A stretch of 8,739 bases of DNA from an uncultured Caryophanales bacterium. GTDB taxonomy: Bacteria; Bacillota_I; Bacilli_A; RF39; UBA660. The stretch is taken from positions 1-8,739 of the forward strand of contig CALCBO010000246.1 of assembly GCA_937897245.1 (NCBI GenBank), given 5' to 3'. This document shows positions 1 through 5,922 of this stretch, one piece after another. The notes below the pieces were generated by a model. It worked only from the letters and a program-made list of their open reading frames with translations, searched no databases and was not told the DNA's origin. The stretch's first letter is position 1, and each line of letters opens with the position of its first letter. The position numbers and the translations under genes are program-made.

Positions 1-318
1 TTCATCATCAGTCATATTTAATACTCCAGCATTCTTTGCAGAACCAGCACAATTTACTAAAATATCTACTCTTCCATATTCTTCTTTTGCTTTTCTTGCT
101 GCTTCTTCAATTTCTTCAGTATTAGTTACATCACATTTAAGTGGTAAAACTCGTACTCCCTCTTCTTCTAATTCATCTTTTAACTCTAATAATCTTTCCA
201 TTCTTCTTGCCAAGATAACTAAATCAGCACCTTGTTTAGCAAAACCTCTTGCCATCTGTTTTCCAAGACCAGATGATGCTCCTGAAATAACAGCTACTCT
301 TTTTTTTAAATCAAACAT
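1..318 (-). CDS. Short-chain dehydrogenase/reductase, N-terminal part (cut by window edge)
   Basis: The first 106 codons of a classical SDR oxidoreductase are present; the rest lies beyond position 1. The protein opens with MFDLKKRVAVISG. The Rossmann cofactor motif GxxxGxG is residues 13-19 (GASSGLG). Two arginines after the second beta strand (38-39, ARR) favour NADP(H), a family rule of thumb. CDV at 62-64 and NCAG at 89-92 (the NNAG motif) complete the N-terminal half. The catalytic Ser-Tyr-Lys lies outside the window, so the substrate cannot be read; gluconate 5-dehydrogenase-like and 3-oxoacyl-ACP-reductase-like members both fit. The ATG is preceded by TGGAGGAAT with good spacing. It lies 28 nt after the first transglutaminase-like gene but has its own promoter inside that gene's 3' end. 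Confidence 0.9.
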   Translation of the reverse strand, partial: MFDLKKRVAVISGASSGLGKQMARGFAKQGADLVILARRMERLLELKDELEEEGVRVLPLKCDVTNTEEIEEAARKAKEEYGRVDILVNCAGSAKNAGVLNMTDDE

Positions 319-345
319 TTAATTCCTCCAATCTTCACAATAAGT

Positions 346-375
346 ATTATACCATTTTTTTATTATATTGTTCAA
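346..375 (-). promoter_or_regulatory. Promoter of the SDR gene
   Basis: On the minus strand, TTGAAC (375-370) is followed after 18 nt by a perfect TATAAT (351-346), preceded by TGG, which gives an extended -10. The start would fall near 339, leaving a leader of about 20 nt with the GGAGG site. The -10 box overlaps the TAA stop of the upstream transglutaminase-like gene, so the SDR gene can be transcribed independently of it. Confidence 0.6.
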
Positions 376-1312
376 TATCTAAAAATCTAATTTCAGTATC
401 AATAAAATAATCTCTTTTTCTTTTATAAGCTAAACAACTAAAATGTTCTCCAAATTCAATTAAAGAATAATCACTAAATACTAAATGCTTATCATTAAAA
501 ATCATATTTTTTAAATAATCATTATCAAAATAATCAAGTTTCCCAATAAAAGGAGAATTACCTACTATCTCATAATTAGCATTCATACGACAAACATAGT
601 CAGCATAATCAATTAAAAGATATTCTCTTTTACCATTATCTCTTCTCTCATAAGAAGCAATATTATAAGCATGACCTTCTACTTTCTCTCTTCCATTATT
701 TTGACACCCTAAAATTAGAGAACTATTAATTCCCATAAAATTCATTATATTATTAGCTATAATACTATATTCACTACATAAAGCATTACCCCTACCTTTA
801 AACCAACTAATACCATGTTCTAAAGAAGGAGTATAAAAGTTATAATCAGACTTATATAACAACTGAAACATTTTCTCTCTTGAAATAATTTCTTTATCAT
901 CATAAATAATCTTATCATCCATACCAAAATAATCTTCAATAAAAGCTAAAATATAATCAAAAAGTTCTAATTCATTAGAAATTCTTTTATCCTTAATAAA
1001 CTTACAAAAATCTATAATATAATCATCTTCATCAAGATAATAATACTTACCATCATTACCTATATAACCATTAATATCATAAGATAGACCAAATACTAAT
1101 TTAGTATCTTTAGGAATATACCCCCTATAAAAACAATGATAATCTATATTAAAAGTATCACCATCTAAATACATATTAGTAAAATCACTTTCTACATCAT
1201 ATCCTAAAACAACTGAATTATTATCACTATTTTCCAATTCCTTAATTCTTAACTTAACAAATTCTTCTAACGTCTTATCATCTAATACTTTTATAAAATC
1301 AACATAATTCAA
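347..1312 (-). CDS. Transglutaminase-like (papain-fold) protein, paralogue A
   Basis: A 321-aa protein without signal peptide or membrane segment, so probably cytoplasmic. The C-terminal half carries the elements of a transglutaminase-like cysteine-hydrolase core: Cys179 at the start of a helix (NALCSEYS, 177-183), His214 in EGHAYNI (212-218) and Asp235 in LLIDYADY (232-239), in the usual Cys-His-Asp order and spacing. The N-terminal part (1-165) is acidic and Tyr-rich and includes a conserved block around GYIGNDGKYYY (82-92). The family includes peptidases, amidases and cross-linking enzymes; the substrate cannot be assigned. The start codon is TTG: the only nearby in-frame alternative to the conserved N-terminus is blocked, and AGGA lies 7-8 nt upstream. 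That RBS overlaps the TAG stop of paralogue B 11 nt away, which suggests translational coupling. No terminator is visible after the gene. Confidence 0.8.
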   Translation of the reverse strand: MNYVDFIKVLDDKTLEEFVKLRIKELENSDNNSVVLGYDVESDFTNMYLDGDTFNIDYHCFYRGYIPKDTKLVFGLSYDINGYIGNDGKYYYLDEDDYIIDFCKFIKDKRISNELELFDYILAFIEDYFGMDDKIIYDDKEIISREKMFQLLYKSDYNFYTPSLEHGISWFKGRGNALCSEYSIIANNIMNFMGINSSLILGCQNNGREKVEGHAYNIASYERRDNGKREYLLIDYADYVCRMNANYEIVGNSPFIGKLDYFDNDYLKNMIFNDKHLVFSDYSLIEFGEHFSCLAYKRKRDYFIDTEIRFLDIEQYNKKMV

Positions 1313-1323
1313 ATTAACACATC

Positions 1324-2286
1324 CTATTTTGTATATCTTTTCTGAGGCTCTAATAAAGCTCTATTATCAATATAATAATCTCTTACTTTGCCATTACCCA
1401 TCTGTAATAAATCATCCCCCACAATAACATAACAATAATCTTCAAATCTTAAATGTTTCTCATTATTTACTAACTTCTCAACCAAGTCGTTATTTAATTC
1501 TTTTATTTTAGCCATAAATGGAGATTCACTCAAAACATTAAAATTACTATCAAATATATTTATAAAATTACCATAATCAATTAAAGCATCAACTCGTCTA
1601 CCAGTCTCCTCTTCATCATATGAAATCATATTATATGCATGTCCTTCTACTTCTCCATCTGATTCATAATGACCAACTACTAAATAACTATCAATCCCCA
1701 TAAAATTCATTATATTATTAGCTATAACACTATATTCACTACATAAAGCATTACCACTACCTTTAAACCAACTAAGTCCATGTTCCTTAATTGGTGGATA
1801 AAAACTATGATCAGTTTGATATAACATTTGAAACATCTCTTCTCGATTAGGTCTTTCATTAATAATAAACTTATTTCTATCATCAAAATAATCTCTCATA
1901 AATTCTAAAATATAATCAAATAATTCTAATTCATCTAAAATTTCTTTATCTTTTATATACTCACAAAACTCCATAATATAATCATCTTGATCTACATAGT
2001 AATACTTTCCATCATTTCCAATATATCCATCTTTATCATAACTCATTCCATAAACTACTCTAGCTCCTTTATAAACATATCCCAAATAAAAACAATGTAA
2101 GGATATATCAAAAGGGGCTTTATTACCTTTTTTATTCTTAACAGGATTATAATCTAAATTATAACCTATTGTGATATTATCACCATTTTCTTCCTTAGCT
2201 TCCTCCTCTAATATTTTTATTTTAGAATCAACATATTCTTTTAATTGTTTACTATCTAACATTACTATTTCTTTATATATATCCAT
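1324..2286 (-). CDS. Transglutaminase-like (papain-fold) protein, paralogue B
   Basis: A 320-aa paralogue of the next gene downstream, similar along its whole length. The predicted catalytic triad is Cys182 (NALCSEYS), His216 (EGHAYNM) and Asp237 (ALIDYGN). The shared blocks GYIGNDGKYYY, ELELFDYIL, SWFKG.GNALCSEYS and IANNIMNFMGI show that the two are duplicates with the triad intact in both. No signal peptide or transmembrane segment is visible. The ATG at 2286 has only a weak RBS (AAAGAAAG), in contrast to most genes here. It is the first gene of the pair and has a consensus -10 box upstream. The stop is TAG and overlaps the RBS of paralogue A. Function is inferred only to the level of a transglutaminase-like hydrolase or transferase. 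Confidence 0.8.
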   Translation of the reverse strand: MDIYKEIVMLDSKQLKEYVDSKIKILEEEAKEENGDNITIGYNLDYNPVKNKKGNKAPFDISLHCFYLGYVYKGARVVYGMSYDKDGYIGNDGKYYYVDQDDYIMEFCEYIKDKEILDELELFDYILEFMRDYFDDRNKFIINERPNREEMFQMLYQTDHSFYPPIKEHGLSWFKGSGNALCSEYSVIANNIMNFMGIDSYLVVGHYESDGEVEGHAYNMISYDEEETGRRVDALIDYGNFINIFDSNFNVLSESPFMAKIKELNNDLVEKLVNNEKHLRFEDYCYVIVGDDLLQMGNGKVRDYYIDNRALLEPQKRYTK

Positions 2287-2312
2287 ATAATCACGTCTTT
2301 CTTTTAAAAGAT

Positions 2313-2318
2313 ATTATA
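2313..2318 (-). promoter_or_regulatory. -10 box for the transglutaminase-like pair
   Basis: A perfect TATAAT on the minus strand, 27 nt upstream of the paralogue B start codon. No convincing -35 is found 16-18 nt further upstream; that position is a T-rich stretch inside a weak A/T dyad (TTCTTTTTT at 2321-2329 against AAAAAAGAA at 2332-2340). A 10-nt palindrome (CTTTTAAAAG, 2301-2310) lies in the predicted leader. Confidence 0.4.
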
Positions 2319-2348
2319 ATTTCTTTTTTCTAAAAAAGAAAGAATTAT

Positions 2349-2382
2349 TTGTGTTTTATTAAAAAAAGTGTTAAACTATAAA
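2349..2382 (+). promoter_or_regulatory. Probable promoter of the 183-aa gene
   Basis: TTGTGT (2349-2354) is followed after 17 nt by TAAACT (2372-2377), which overlaps TATAAA (2377-2382). Each box matches consensus only partly, so the exact -10 is uncertain. The position, 30-60 nt ahead of a very strong RBS, is right for the plus-strand gene starting at 2411. Confidence 0.4.
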
Positions 2383-2410
2383 GGCTTAACGAAAAAAAGG
2401 AGGATTGTAG

Positions 2411-2962
2411 ATGAAAAGAAAAATATTTATTAATAATCAAAACAAAGTAATTGAATGTCAAATAAGTGTCAACGAAAGTCAAATCAGAAGTACTTTATCT
2501 TATGCTTCTCATAATACTGGTGAAGCATTAAAATTAGTTAATCTTGGTAAAAAACTATTAACTGAAAAAGATAAACTACGTCTATCTCAAACAGTTAGAG
2601 ATTTAAGTGAATTTCAATCTGATTTAGCATATGATAAAGCTATTAAACATCAATTAATTGGCGCTATTGAATTAGAAGGTTATGATTATGATAGCATTTT
2701 ATTATCTGAAGAAGAAATGAATGATAAAGACTTTTTAAGAAGACTACGTACATTTATAATGGGAAATCAAACTACTTCAAAAGATAATGATATGGAACTA
2801 TCACATTCATTTGAAAAAGCTGTTGATAAAGCTTTTAATGAAGATAATCAATTAGATCAAGCCTCAATTAGTGACAATTATTCTGAAGTCATTCTTAATT
2901 CTGATGAAACTAAACAATATCGTCTAGTTATGGCTCAACAATTACCTTACACTAAAAAATAA
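2411..2962 (+). CDS. Unrecognised protein, 183 aa, probably helical and cytoplasmic
   Basis: I do not recognise this family. The gene is well formed: AAAGGAGG lies 8-9 nt ahead of the ATG, and it ends in TAA inside a strong terminator. The protein is charged and probably mostly helical. A basic N-terminus (MKRKIFINN) is followed by a helical region (about 20-75), an acidic middle containing LSEEEMNDKDFLRRLRTF (98-115), a low-complexity polar linker (about 116-130), a further helix and a C-terminal stretch ending in PYTKK. There is no signal peptide, membrane segment, Cys pair or nucleotide-binding motif. It is transcribed divergently from the transglutaminase-like pair and converges on the Cna-B-like gene, so it is a single-gene unit. 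No function is assigned. Confidence 0.75.
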   Translation: MKRKIFINNQNKVIECQISVNESQIRSTLSYASHNTGEALKLVNLGKKLLTEKDKLRLSQTVRDLSEFQSDLAYDKAIKHQLIGAIELEGYDYDSILLSEEEMNDKDFLRRLRTFIMGNQTTSKDNDMELSHSFEKAVDKAFNEDNQLDQASISDNYSEVILNSDETKQYRLVMAQQLPYTKK

Positions 2963-2982
2963 GAGAATTACTCTTATTTTTT
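2954..2982. terminator. Bidirectional intrinsic terminator between convergent genes
   Basis: A 12-bp perfect stem (2954-2965 with 2971-2982) has a 5-nt loop. Its outer part is AAAAAA/TTTTTT, so both strands end in a U-run after the AATAAGAG/CTCTTATT core. It covers the stop codon of the 183-aa gene and lies 4 nt from the stop of the convergent Cna-B-like gene, so it should terminate both. Confidence 0.8.
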
Positions 2983-2985
2983 TTA

Positions 2986-3522
2986 TTAATTAGTAAGTGT
3001 TATTGTTCCACTCTCAATTGGTAAATTTAAATAATTTGCATCTGTTAATGATATTGTTCTAACAGCTCCCAAACTATTAGTAACTTCTACTATATCTGTA
3101 CTAGTATTCATAGTAGTACTTTGTAAAGTATTTACAAATTCATGTTCTCCATCAGATGTAAGTTGTTTATAGTAAATAGTTGGTGCCGAAGTTGCCGCAT
3201 ATGGTACATTATTAAAAACTGCATTCCCTGAACTATCAGTAGTTATAACATTCCCATATTCTACTCCTGTACTATCACATCTCTTAAATGTTGCTCCTAC
3301 AATTGGTGTTCCCGAACTAGTTCCATCCTCTGAAACATGTAGTGTTAAAGTACCAGTCGCCGCAATAGTTAAGTTATAATTATTAGTACCTTCTTCTACT
3401 GTAATACTACTAGGATCTATTGTTGTACTATCATATCCAACAACTTCACCTGTAACACTATAACTACCATTAATTAAATTAGTACTTCCACTACCATTAG
3501 TAATAATTACTTGATTTGCCAT
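2986..3522 (-). CDS. Thr/Ser/Asn-rich beta-sandwich protein, Cna-B/prealbumin-like
   Basis: A 178-aa protein very rich in Thr, Ser, Gly and Asn. Residues about 57-150 read like a Cna-B/SpaA-type prealbumin domain: TGTLTLHV (56-63), PIVGATFKRCD (73-83), the turn TTDSSGNAVFNNVPYA (94-109) and IYYKQLTSDGEHEF (116-129). Such domains normally occur in surface pilins and adhesins. Here there is no signal peptide, LPXTG motif or hydrophobic anchor, and the start is secure (AAAGGGGAA ahead of ATG at 3522; MANQVIITNGSG has no upstream extension with an RBS). Location and role are therefore open. The C-terminus, L159-x-D161-xx-Y164-x-NL-x-IE-x-G172, is shared with the upstream 109-aa protein. The gene overlaps the end of that gene by 16 nt, implying coupled expression. 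Base composition looks less AT-rich than its neighbours. Fold assignment is by appearance, not by search. Confidence 0.75.
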   Translation of the reverse strand: MANQVIITNGSGSTNLINGSYSVTGEVVGYDSTTIDPSSITVEEGTNNYNLTIAATGTLTLHVSEDGTSSGTPIVGATFKRCDSTGVEYGNVITTDSSGNAVFNNVPYAATSAPTIYYKQLTSDGEHEFVNTLQSTTMNTSTDIVEVTNSLGAVRTISLTDANYLNLPIESGTITLTN

Positions 3523-3836
3523 AATAATAATTCCCCTTTCTCAATAGATAAATTAGGATAATACTTATCCCTTAATTGAAAGGTAATTTTTCTAAGAAAA
3601 CATCTAGGAAAATAAAATATATAATTACTATTCTTATTATCAACATAAAAATCTATATTAATACCCCCACTACAACCAAATGCTCTAAGATGATAAATAC
3701 TATTACTTTCTAATTCTAATTCAATCTCTCCATTATATGTAACTCCTTCAAAACAATTACTTTTATTCCATATTTTAACCAAAGCTTGCATTTCATTATA
3801 AATACCTAATCCCTTAAATTTTAGTTTTACTTTCAT
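3507..3836 (-). CDS. Small beta-rich partner of the Cna-B-like protein, 109 aa
   Basis: I know no characterised family for this protein. The start is ATG at 3836 (MKVKLKFKG), since AAGGG sits about 8 nt upstream; an in-frame GTG at 3845 falls inside that RBS and is rejected. The sequence alternates hydrophobic and polar residues as a small beta sandwich would (ALVKIW 18-23, NGEIELELE 35-43, INIDFYVD 59-66, NYIFYF 71-76). Its tail, L88-x-D90-xx-Y93-x-NL-x-IE-x-G101, matches the tail of the next protein residue for residue in spacing. The stop lies 16 nt inside the downstream gene. Upstream are a 15-bp palindrome and the terminator of the preceding gene, so the two genes form a separate transcription unit. 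It may be a one-domain relative of the 178-aa protein. Confidence 0.7.
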   Translation of the reverse strand: MKVKLKFKGLGIYNEMQALVKIWNKSNCFEGVTYNGEIELELESNSIYHLRAFGCSGGINIDFYVDNKNSNYIFYFPRCFLRKITFQLRDKYYPNLSIEKGELLLWQIK

Positions 3837-3878
3837 AAAAATCACCCTTCAAGATAATATATATTATTTAAAATAAAA

Positions 3879-3893
3879 TGCTTATCATAAGCA
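3879..3893. promoter_or_regulatory. 15-bp perfect palindrome upstream of the two-gene beta-protein cassette
   Basis: TGCTTAT and ATAAGCA are separated by a single base, 43 nt upstream of the ATG at 3836 and just after the terminator of the membrane-protein gene. It is one of the few ordered, non-A/T-only palindromes in the window. On the minus strand it falls between a poor -35 (TTGGGT) and a poor -10 (TATTTT) 17 nt apart, so it could be a repressor operator. It could also be a hairpin (6-bp stem, 3-nt loop) followed by a T-rich stretch. Role inferred. Confidence 0.4.
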
Positions 3894-3896
3894 CCC

Positions 3897-3926
3897 AAAA
3901 AAAAGAGAATTATTAATTAATCCTCT
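3897..3926 (-). terminator. Intrinsic terminator of the 97-aa membrane-protein gene
   Basis: On the minus strand AGAGGATT (from 3926) pairs with AATTCTCT (ending 3904), with one G-U pair, over a 7-nt loop, followed by a run of eight T. The 5' arm contains the last codons of the membrane-protein gene and the stop codon lies at the base of the loop. Confidence 0.65.
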
Positions 3927-4210
3927 AAAATAATACTAACAATATAACCTAAAGCTATTATAAATGTAATAAGAAGTATAAACCAACTAAATATAAAAGC
4001 TTGAGTATTATCCCCTAAAAGAGCTATAAAAGCACTAAGTAATGGTGATACTGATATAACTCTTAAACTTCTACCAATTGCTTTTCTTTCTTTAATCTTA
4101 CTTTTATTAATTCTTATTATAGGTATATAAGGGCTCCTACTATAATATACATACATTCCATATAAATAAAGAATTATCCCTAAAAAAAGCATTAATAAGA
4201 AATATCCCAT
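3917..4210 (-). CDS. Small integral membrane protein, 97 aa, unknown function
   Basis: Three hydrophobic segments are visible: residues 2-22, about 50-65 and 70-94. A basic, polar loop joins the first two (RINKSKIKERKAIGRSLR, 33-50). Under the positive-inside rule this loop should be cytoplasmic. There is no catalytic motif. It vaguely resembles small three-helix DUF3784-type proteins of Bacillota, but I cannot confirm that. GAGGTG lies 8 nt ahead of the ATG at 4210. It is preceded by the 313-aa gene on the same strand (49 nt gap), with a possible promoter overlapping that gene's end, and is followed by its own terminator. Confidence 0.7.
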   Translation of the reverse strand: MGYFLLMLFLGIILYLYGMYVYYSRSPYIPIIRINKSKIKERKAIGRSLRVISVSPLLSAFIALLGDNTQAFIFSWFILLITFIIALGYIVSIILED

Positions 4211-4243
4211 AACTAGTCACCTCATTTTAATCTATCTATTTAT

Positions 4244-4272
4244 ATTATATATAATATTATTATTTTTTTAAA
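4244..4272 (-). promoter_or_regulatory. Possible promoter of the membrane-protein gene
   Basis: Minus-strand TTTAAA (4272-4267), a 17-nt spacer and a perfect TATAAT (4249-4244), 34 nt ahead of the ATG. The -10 lies in a 16-nt A/T palindrome (4242-4257). In sequence this AT-rich, TATAAT-like matches arise by chance, so confidence is modest. Confidence 0.35.
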
Positions 4273-5201
4273 GATAATACTTTTTTATTTTCTTCTTTTA
4301 ATTGTTCCTTACTAATATTAGGATTTAATCTTAATGATATTTTTGGTTTTTCTAATTCTTTAATAGGACTATTTATTCTAGCTTTAATAGCTTGTAATGA
4401 CTCTTTTGTAATAGGTATTTCTACTGTTTCTAATTCATATTTATCAAAATCTAAAAAAGTAAATTTTATATATTCTAAGTGCATTGAACCATCTTCCATA
4501 ATAGTTAGTAAAAAGTATGGTGACCAGTAAATTGGTTCTACTTTCTCCAATACTGAGACTAATTGTTCTAATTCATTATATATTCTTCTATTTCTATACT
4601 CATACCTATAATCATTAAATCTTTGATAATTAAGAGCCTTTAATAAAAATTCTTTTTCATCTTCAATTATTTCTTCTTCTGTTGGTAATTCTCTATCATA
4701 AAATCTTCCATCATCACTAAACATTTCAACTGCTTTATTAGAACTATTACTACCATAACCATTTTGTAAATAATTATCTAATTCAGCTCGAGAAACAATT
4801 CTTTTAACTCTAGTAGTAGAATCACCAACTAAGATTTTATTATGTATTAAAGATTTATTACCATCCTTATAAGATACAATTTCTTCTAACACTCCATCTC
4901 TAATACTTAAATATGGCTTTTCATAATCCAATATTTGATTAACAAAATGATATTTATCAAACAAACCAATTCTTTGAACATGTTCTGGAATAGTTGAATA
5001 AGGAAATTCAGATCTTCTTTCATCATTCAAATAAGAATTAACATATGATGTATTATCATGTTCAAGATTATGATAATACATACATTTTCCATTACCAAAC
5101 AATATCATATAATCTTGATATCCCAGCATAATTTGTACATAATCATCTCGAGAAAAAACTGAACCCAATTGATTAATAAACTCTAATTTATCGTTCACCA
5201 T
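4260..5201 (-). CDS. Unrecognised soluble protein, 313 aa
   Basis: I do not recognise the family. The start is ATG at 5201 (MVNDKLEFINQ) with GAGG 5 nt upstream; an in-frame GTG at 5207 lies inside that RBS and was not chosen. The protein is polar, Tyr-rich and without signal peptide or membrane segments. Roughly, residues 1-50 look alpha/beta with hydrophobic IMLGYQDYMILFG, 50-130 are Asp/Tyr-rich, and 165-220 contain an acidic PTEEEIIEDEKEFL stretch followed by an Arg/Tyr-rich segment (YRYEYRNRR). Residues 225-260 look like beta strands (YWSPYFLLTIMEDGSMHLEYIKF), and the tail is Lys-rich and helical. No catalytic motif stands out. It follows coaB by 31 nt on the same strand but has a candidate extended -10 inside the coaB end. 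A link to CoA metabolism is not supported. Confidence 0.7.
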   Translation of the reverse strand: MVNDKLEFINQLGSVFSRDDYVQIMLGYQDYMILFGNGKCMYYHNLEHDNTSYVNSYLNDERRSEFPYSTIPEHVQRIGLFDKYHFVNQILDYEKPYLSIRDGVLEEIVSYKDGNKSLIHNKILVGDSTTRVKRIVSRAELDNYLQNGYGSNSSNKAVEMFSDDGRFYDRELPTEEEIIEDEKEFLLKALNYQRFNDYRYEYRNRRIYNELEQLVSVLEKVEPIYWSPYFLLTIMEDGSMHLEYIKFTFLDFDKYELETVEIPITKESLQAIKARINSPIKELEKPKISLRLNPNISKEQLKEENKKVLSLKK

Positions 5202-5231
5202 AAACACCTCATTTCAGATAAAAGTAAATCT

Positions 5232-5240
5232 ATTATAACA
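5232..5240 (-). promoter_or_regulatory. Extended -10 promoter for the 313-aa gene
   Basis: Minus-strand TGTTATAAT (5240-5232) is a perfect TATAAT with a TG extension. It overlaps the coaB stop codon and lies 30 nt ahead of the ATG at 5201. No good -35 was found at 16-18 nt, which is tolerable for extended -10 promoters. It would separate this gene from the coaC-coaB operon. Confidence 0.5.
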
Positions 5241-5922
5241 TACTTTTAACTAATTTCTTAGCTATTTCATCCTTACCTCTACACTCAGTAATATTATCTT
5301 CTTTATCAATCAAATAAGCTATATGTTTCCCTTCTCTAATCGTTTCTAAATCATTAGCGACCACCATATCACAATTATTCCTATCTCGTAAATCTTTCGC
5401 AACTTCAATTAAGTCTTCAACTAATACTCCATTTAATAATTTAAAACCAACTAAATAAGTATTAGGACTAATTACCTTTATCATCGAAATTATTTTAGGA
5501 GTAGGTTTTAATACTATTACTAAATCTTCTTCATTAGAAGAAATCTTACTATCATTAATTACTTCAACTTTATCCCCATATATAATACTTTCTTTTAACT
5601 TATTCATATTAGTAACATAATCTACCATATAATCTGATACTGCCATCGAATGAATAAAACCATCTATTACTTGAGTATTTAATAACTCTTTAACTATTCT
5701 TTCTAATTCCAATGATCCTTCTACTTCTATAATACTTACCCTATCATCCATTGGTTTAATAGCTCTTTTAGAACAAATATAATATATTTGATAATCATCA
5801 TTTCTTTTTAATAATTCTTTAGTAATCATATAGCCTAATCTACCACTACCTGAATTAGTAATCTTTCTTACTTCATCTATTTTTTCACTAGTACCCCCAG
5901 CTGTAATTATTATATTTTTCAT
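5233..5922 (-). CDS. coaB: Phosphopantothenate-cysteine ligase (monofunctional CoaB)
   Basis: Joins 4'-phosphopantothenate to cysteine with nucleotide activation to give phosphopantothenoylcysteine, the second step of CoA synthesis, in the cytoplasm. The 229-aa protein is a stand-alone ligase, not the C-terminal half of a CoaBC fusion. Seen motifs: ITAGGTSEKIDEVRKITNSG (6-25, equivalent to the ITAGPT..LDPVR.I.N.SSG nucleotide site), HSMAVSDY (91-98), KISS with Lys126 probably the conserved ligase lysine, LKPTPKII (138-145), LVGFKLL (157-163) and the DMVVANDL signature (185-192). Free-standing CoaB of this kind is known from streptococci and enterococci. The ATG overlaps the coaC TGA stop (ATGA), with AAGGAG upstream in the coaC end. 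No terminator follows; the next gene starts 31 nt on. Confidence 0.93.
   Translation of the reverse strand: MKNIIITAGGTSEKIDEVRKITNSGSGRLGYMITKELLKRNDDYQIYYICSKRAIKPMDDRVSIIEVEGSLELERIVKELLNTQVIDGFIHSMAVSDYMVDYVTNMNKLKESIIYGDKVEVINDSKISSNEEDLVIVLKPTPKIISMIKVISPNTYLVGFKLLNGVLVEDLIEVAKDLRDRNNCDMVVANDLETIREGKHIAYLIDKEDNITECRGKDEIAKKLVKSML

Noticed and set aside
2320..2341. A/T hairpin upstream of the transglutaminase pair as riboswitch or terminator
   Set aside because: The stem is almost purely A/T with a 2-nt loop, and nothing around it resembles a conserved aptamer.
2986..3522. Sortase-anchored pilin or adhesin
   Set aside because: There is no signal peptide, LPXTG motif, hydrophobic tail or sortase gene nearby; only the domain-like core supports a surface role.
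3837..3845. Upstream GTG start for the 109-aa gene
   Set aside because: The GTG overlaps the AAGGG Shine-Dalgarno site; the ATG at 3836 has correct spacing. The same reasoning removed GTG starts at 5207 (313-aa gene), 6556 (LysR) and 8524 (coaE).
4242..4257. 16-bp perfect palindrome after the 313-aa gene as terminator
   Set aside because: It is made only of A and T, has no following U-run and contains a likely -10 box; in DNA this AT-rich such palindromes are expected by chance.
1..5201. Prophage or mobile island
   Set aside because: No integrase, transposase, phage structural gene, tRNA target or flanking direct repeat was found; the region holds lineage-specific genes but no mobility evidence.
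5919..5921. TGA as a tryptophan codon (Mollicutes-type code)
   Set aside because: The AT-richness raises the question, but Trp is TGG in several genes, and coaC, coaD and coaE all end at TGA with normal family lengths. The coaD and coaE ends also have sensible overlaps.
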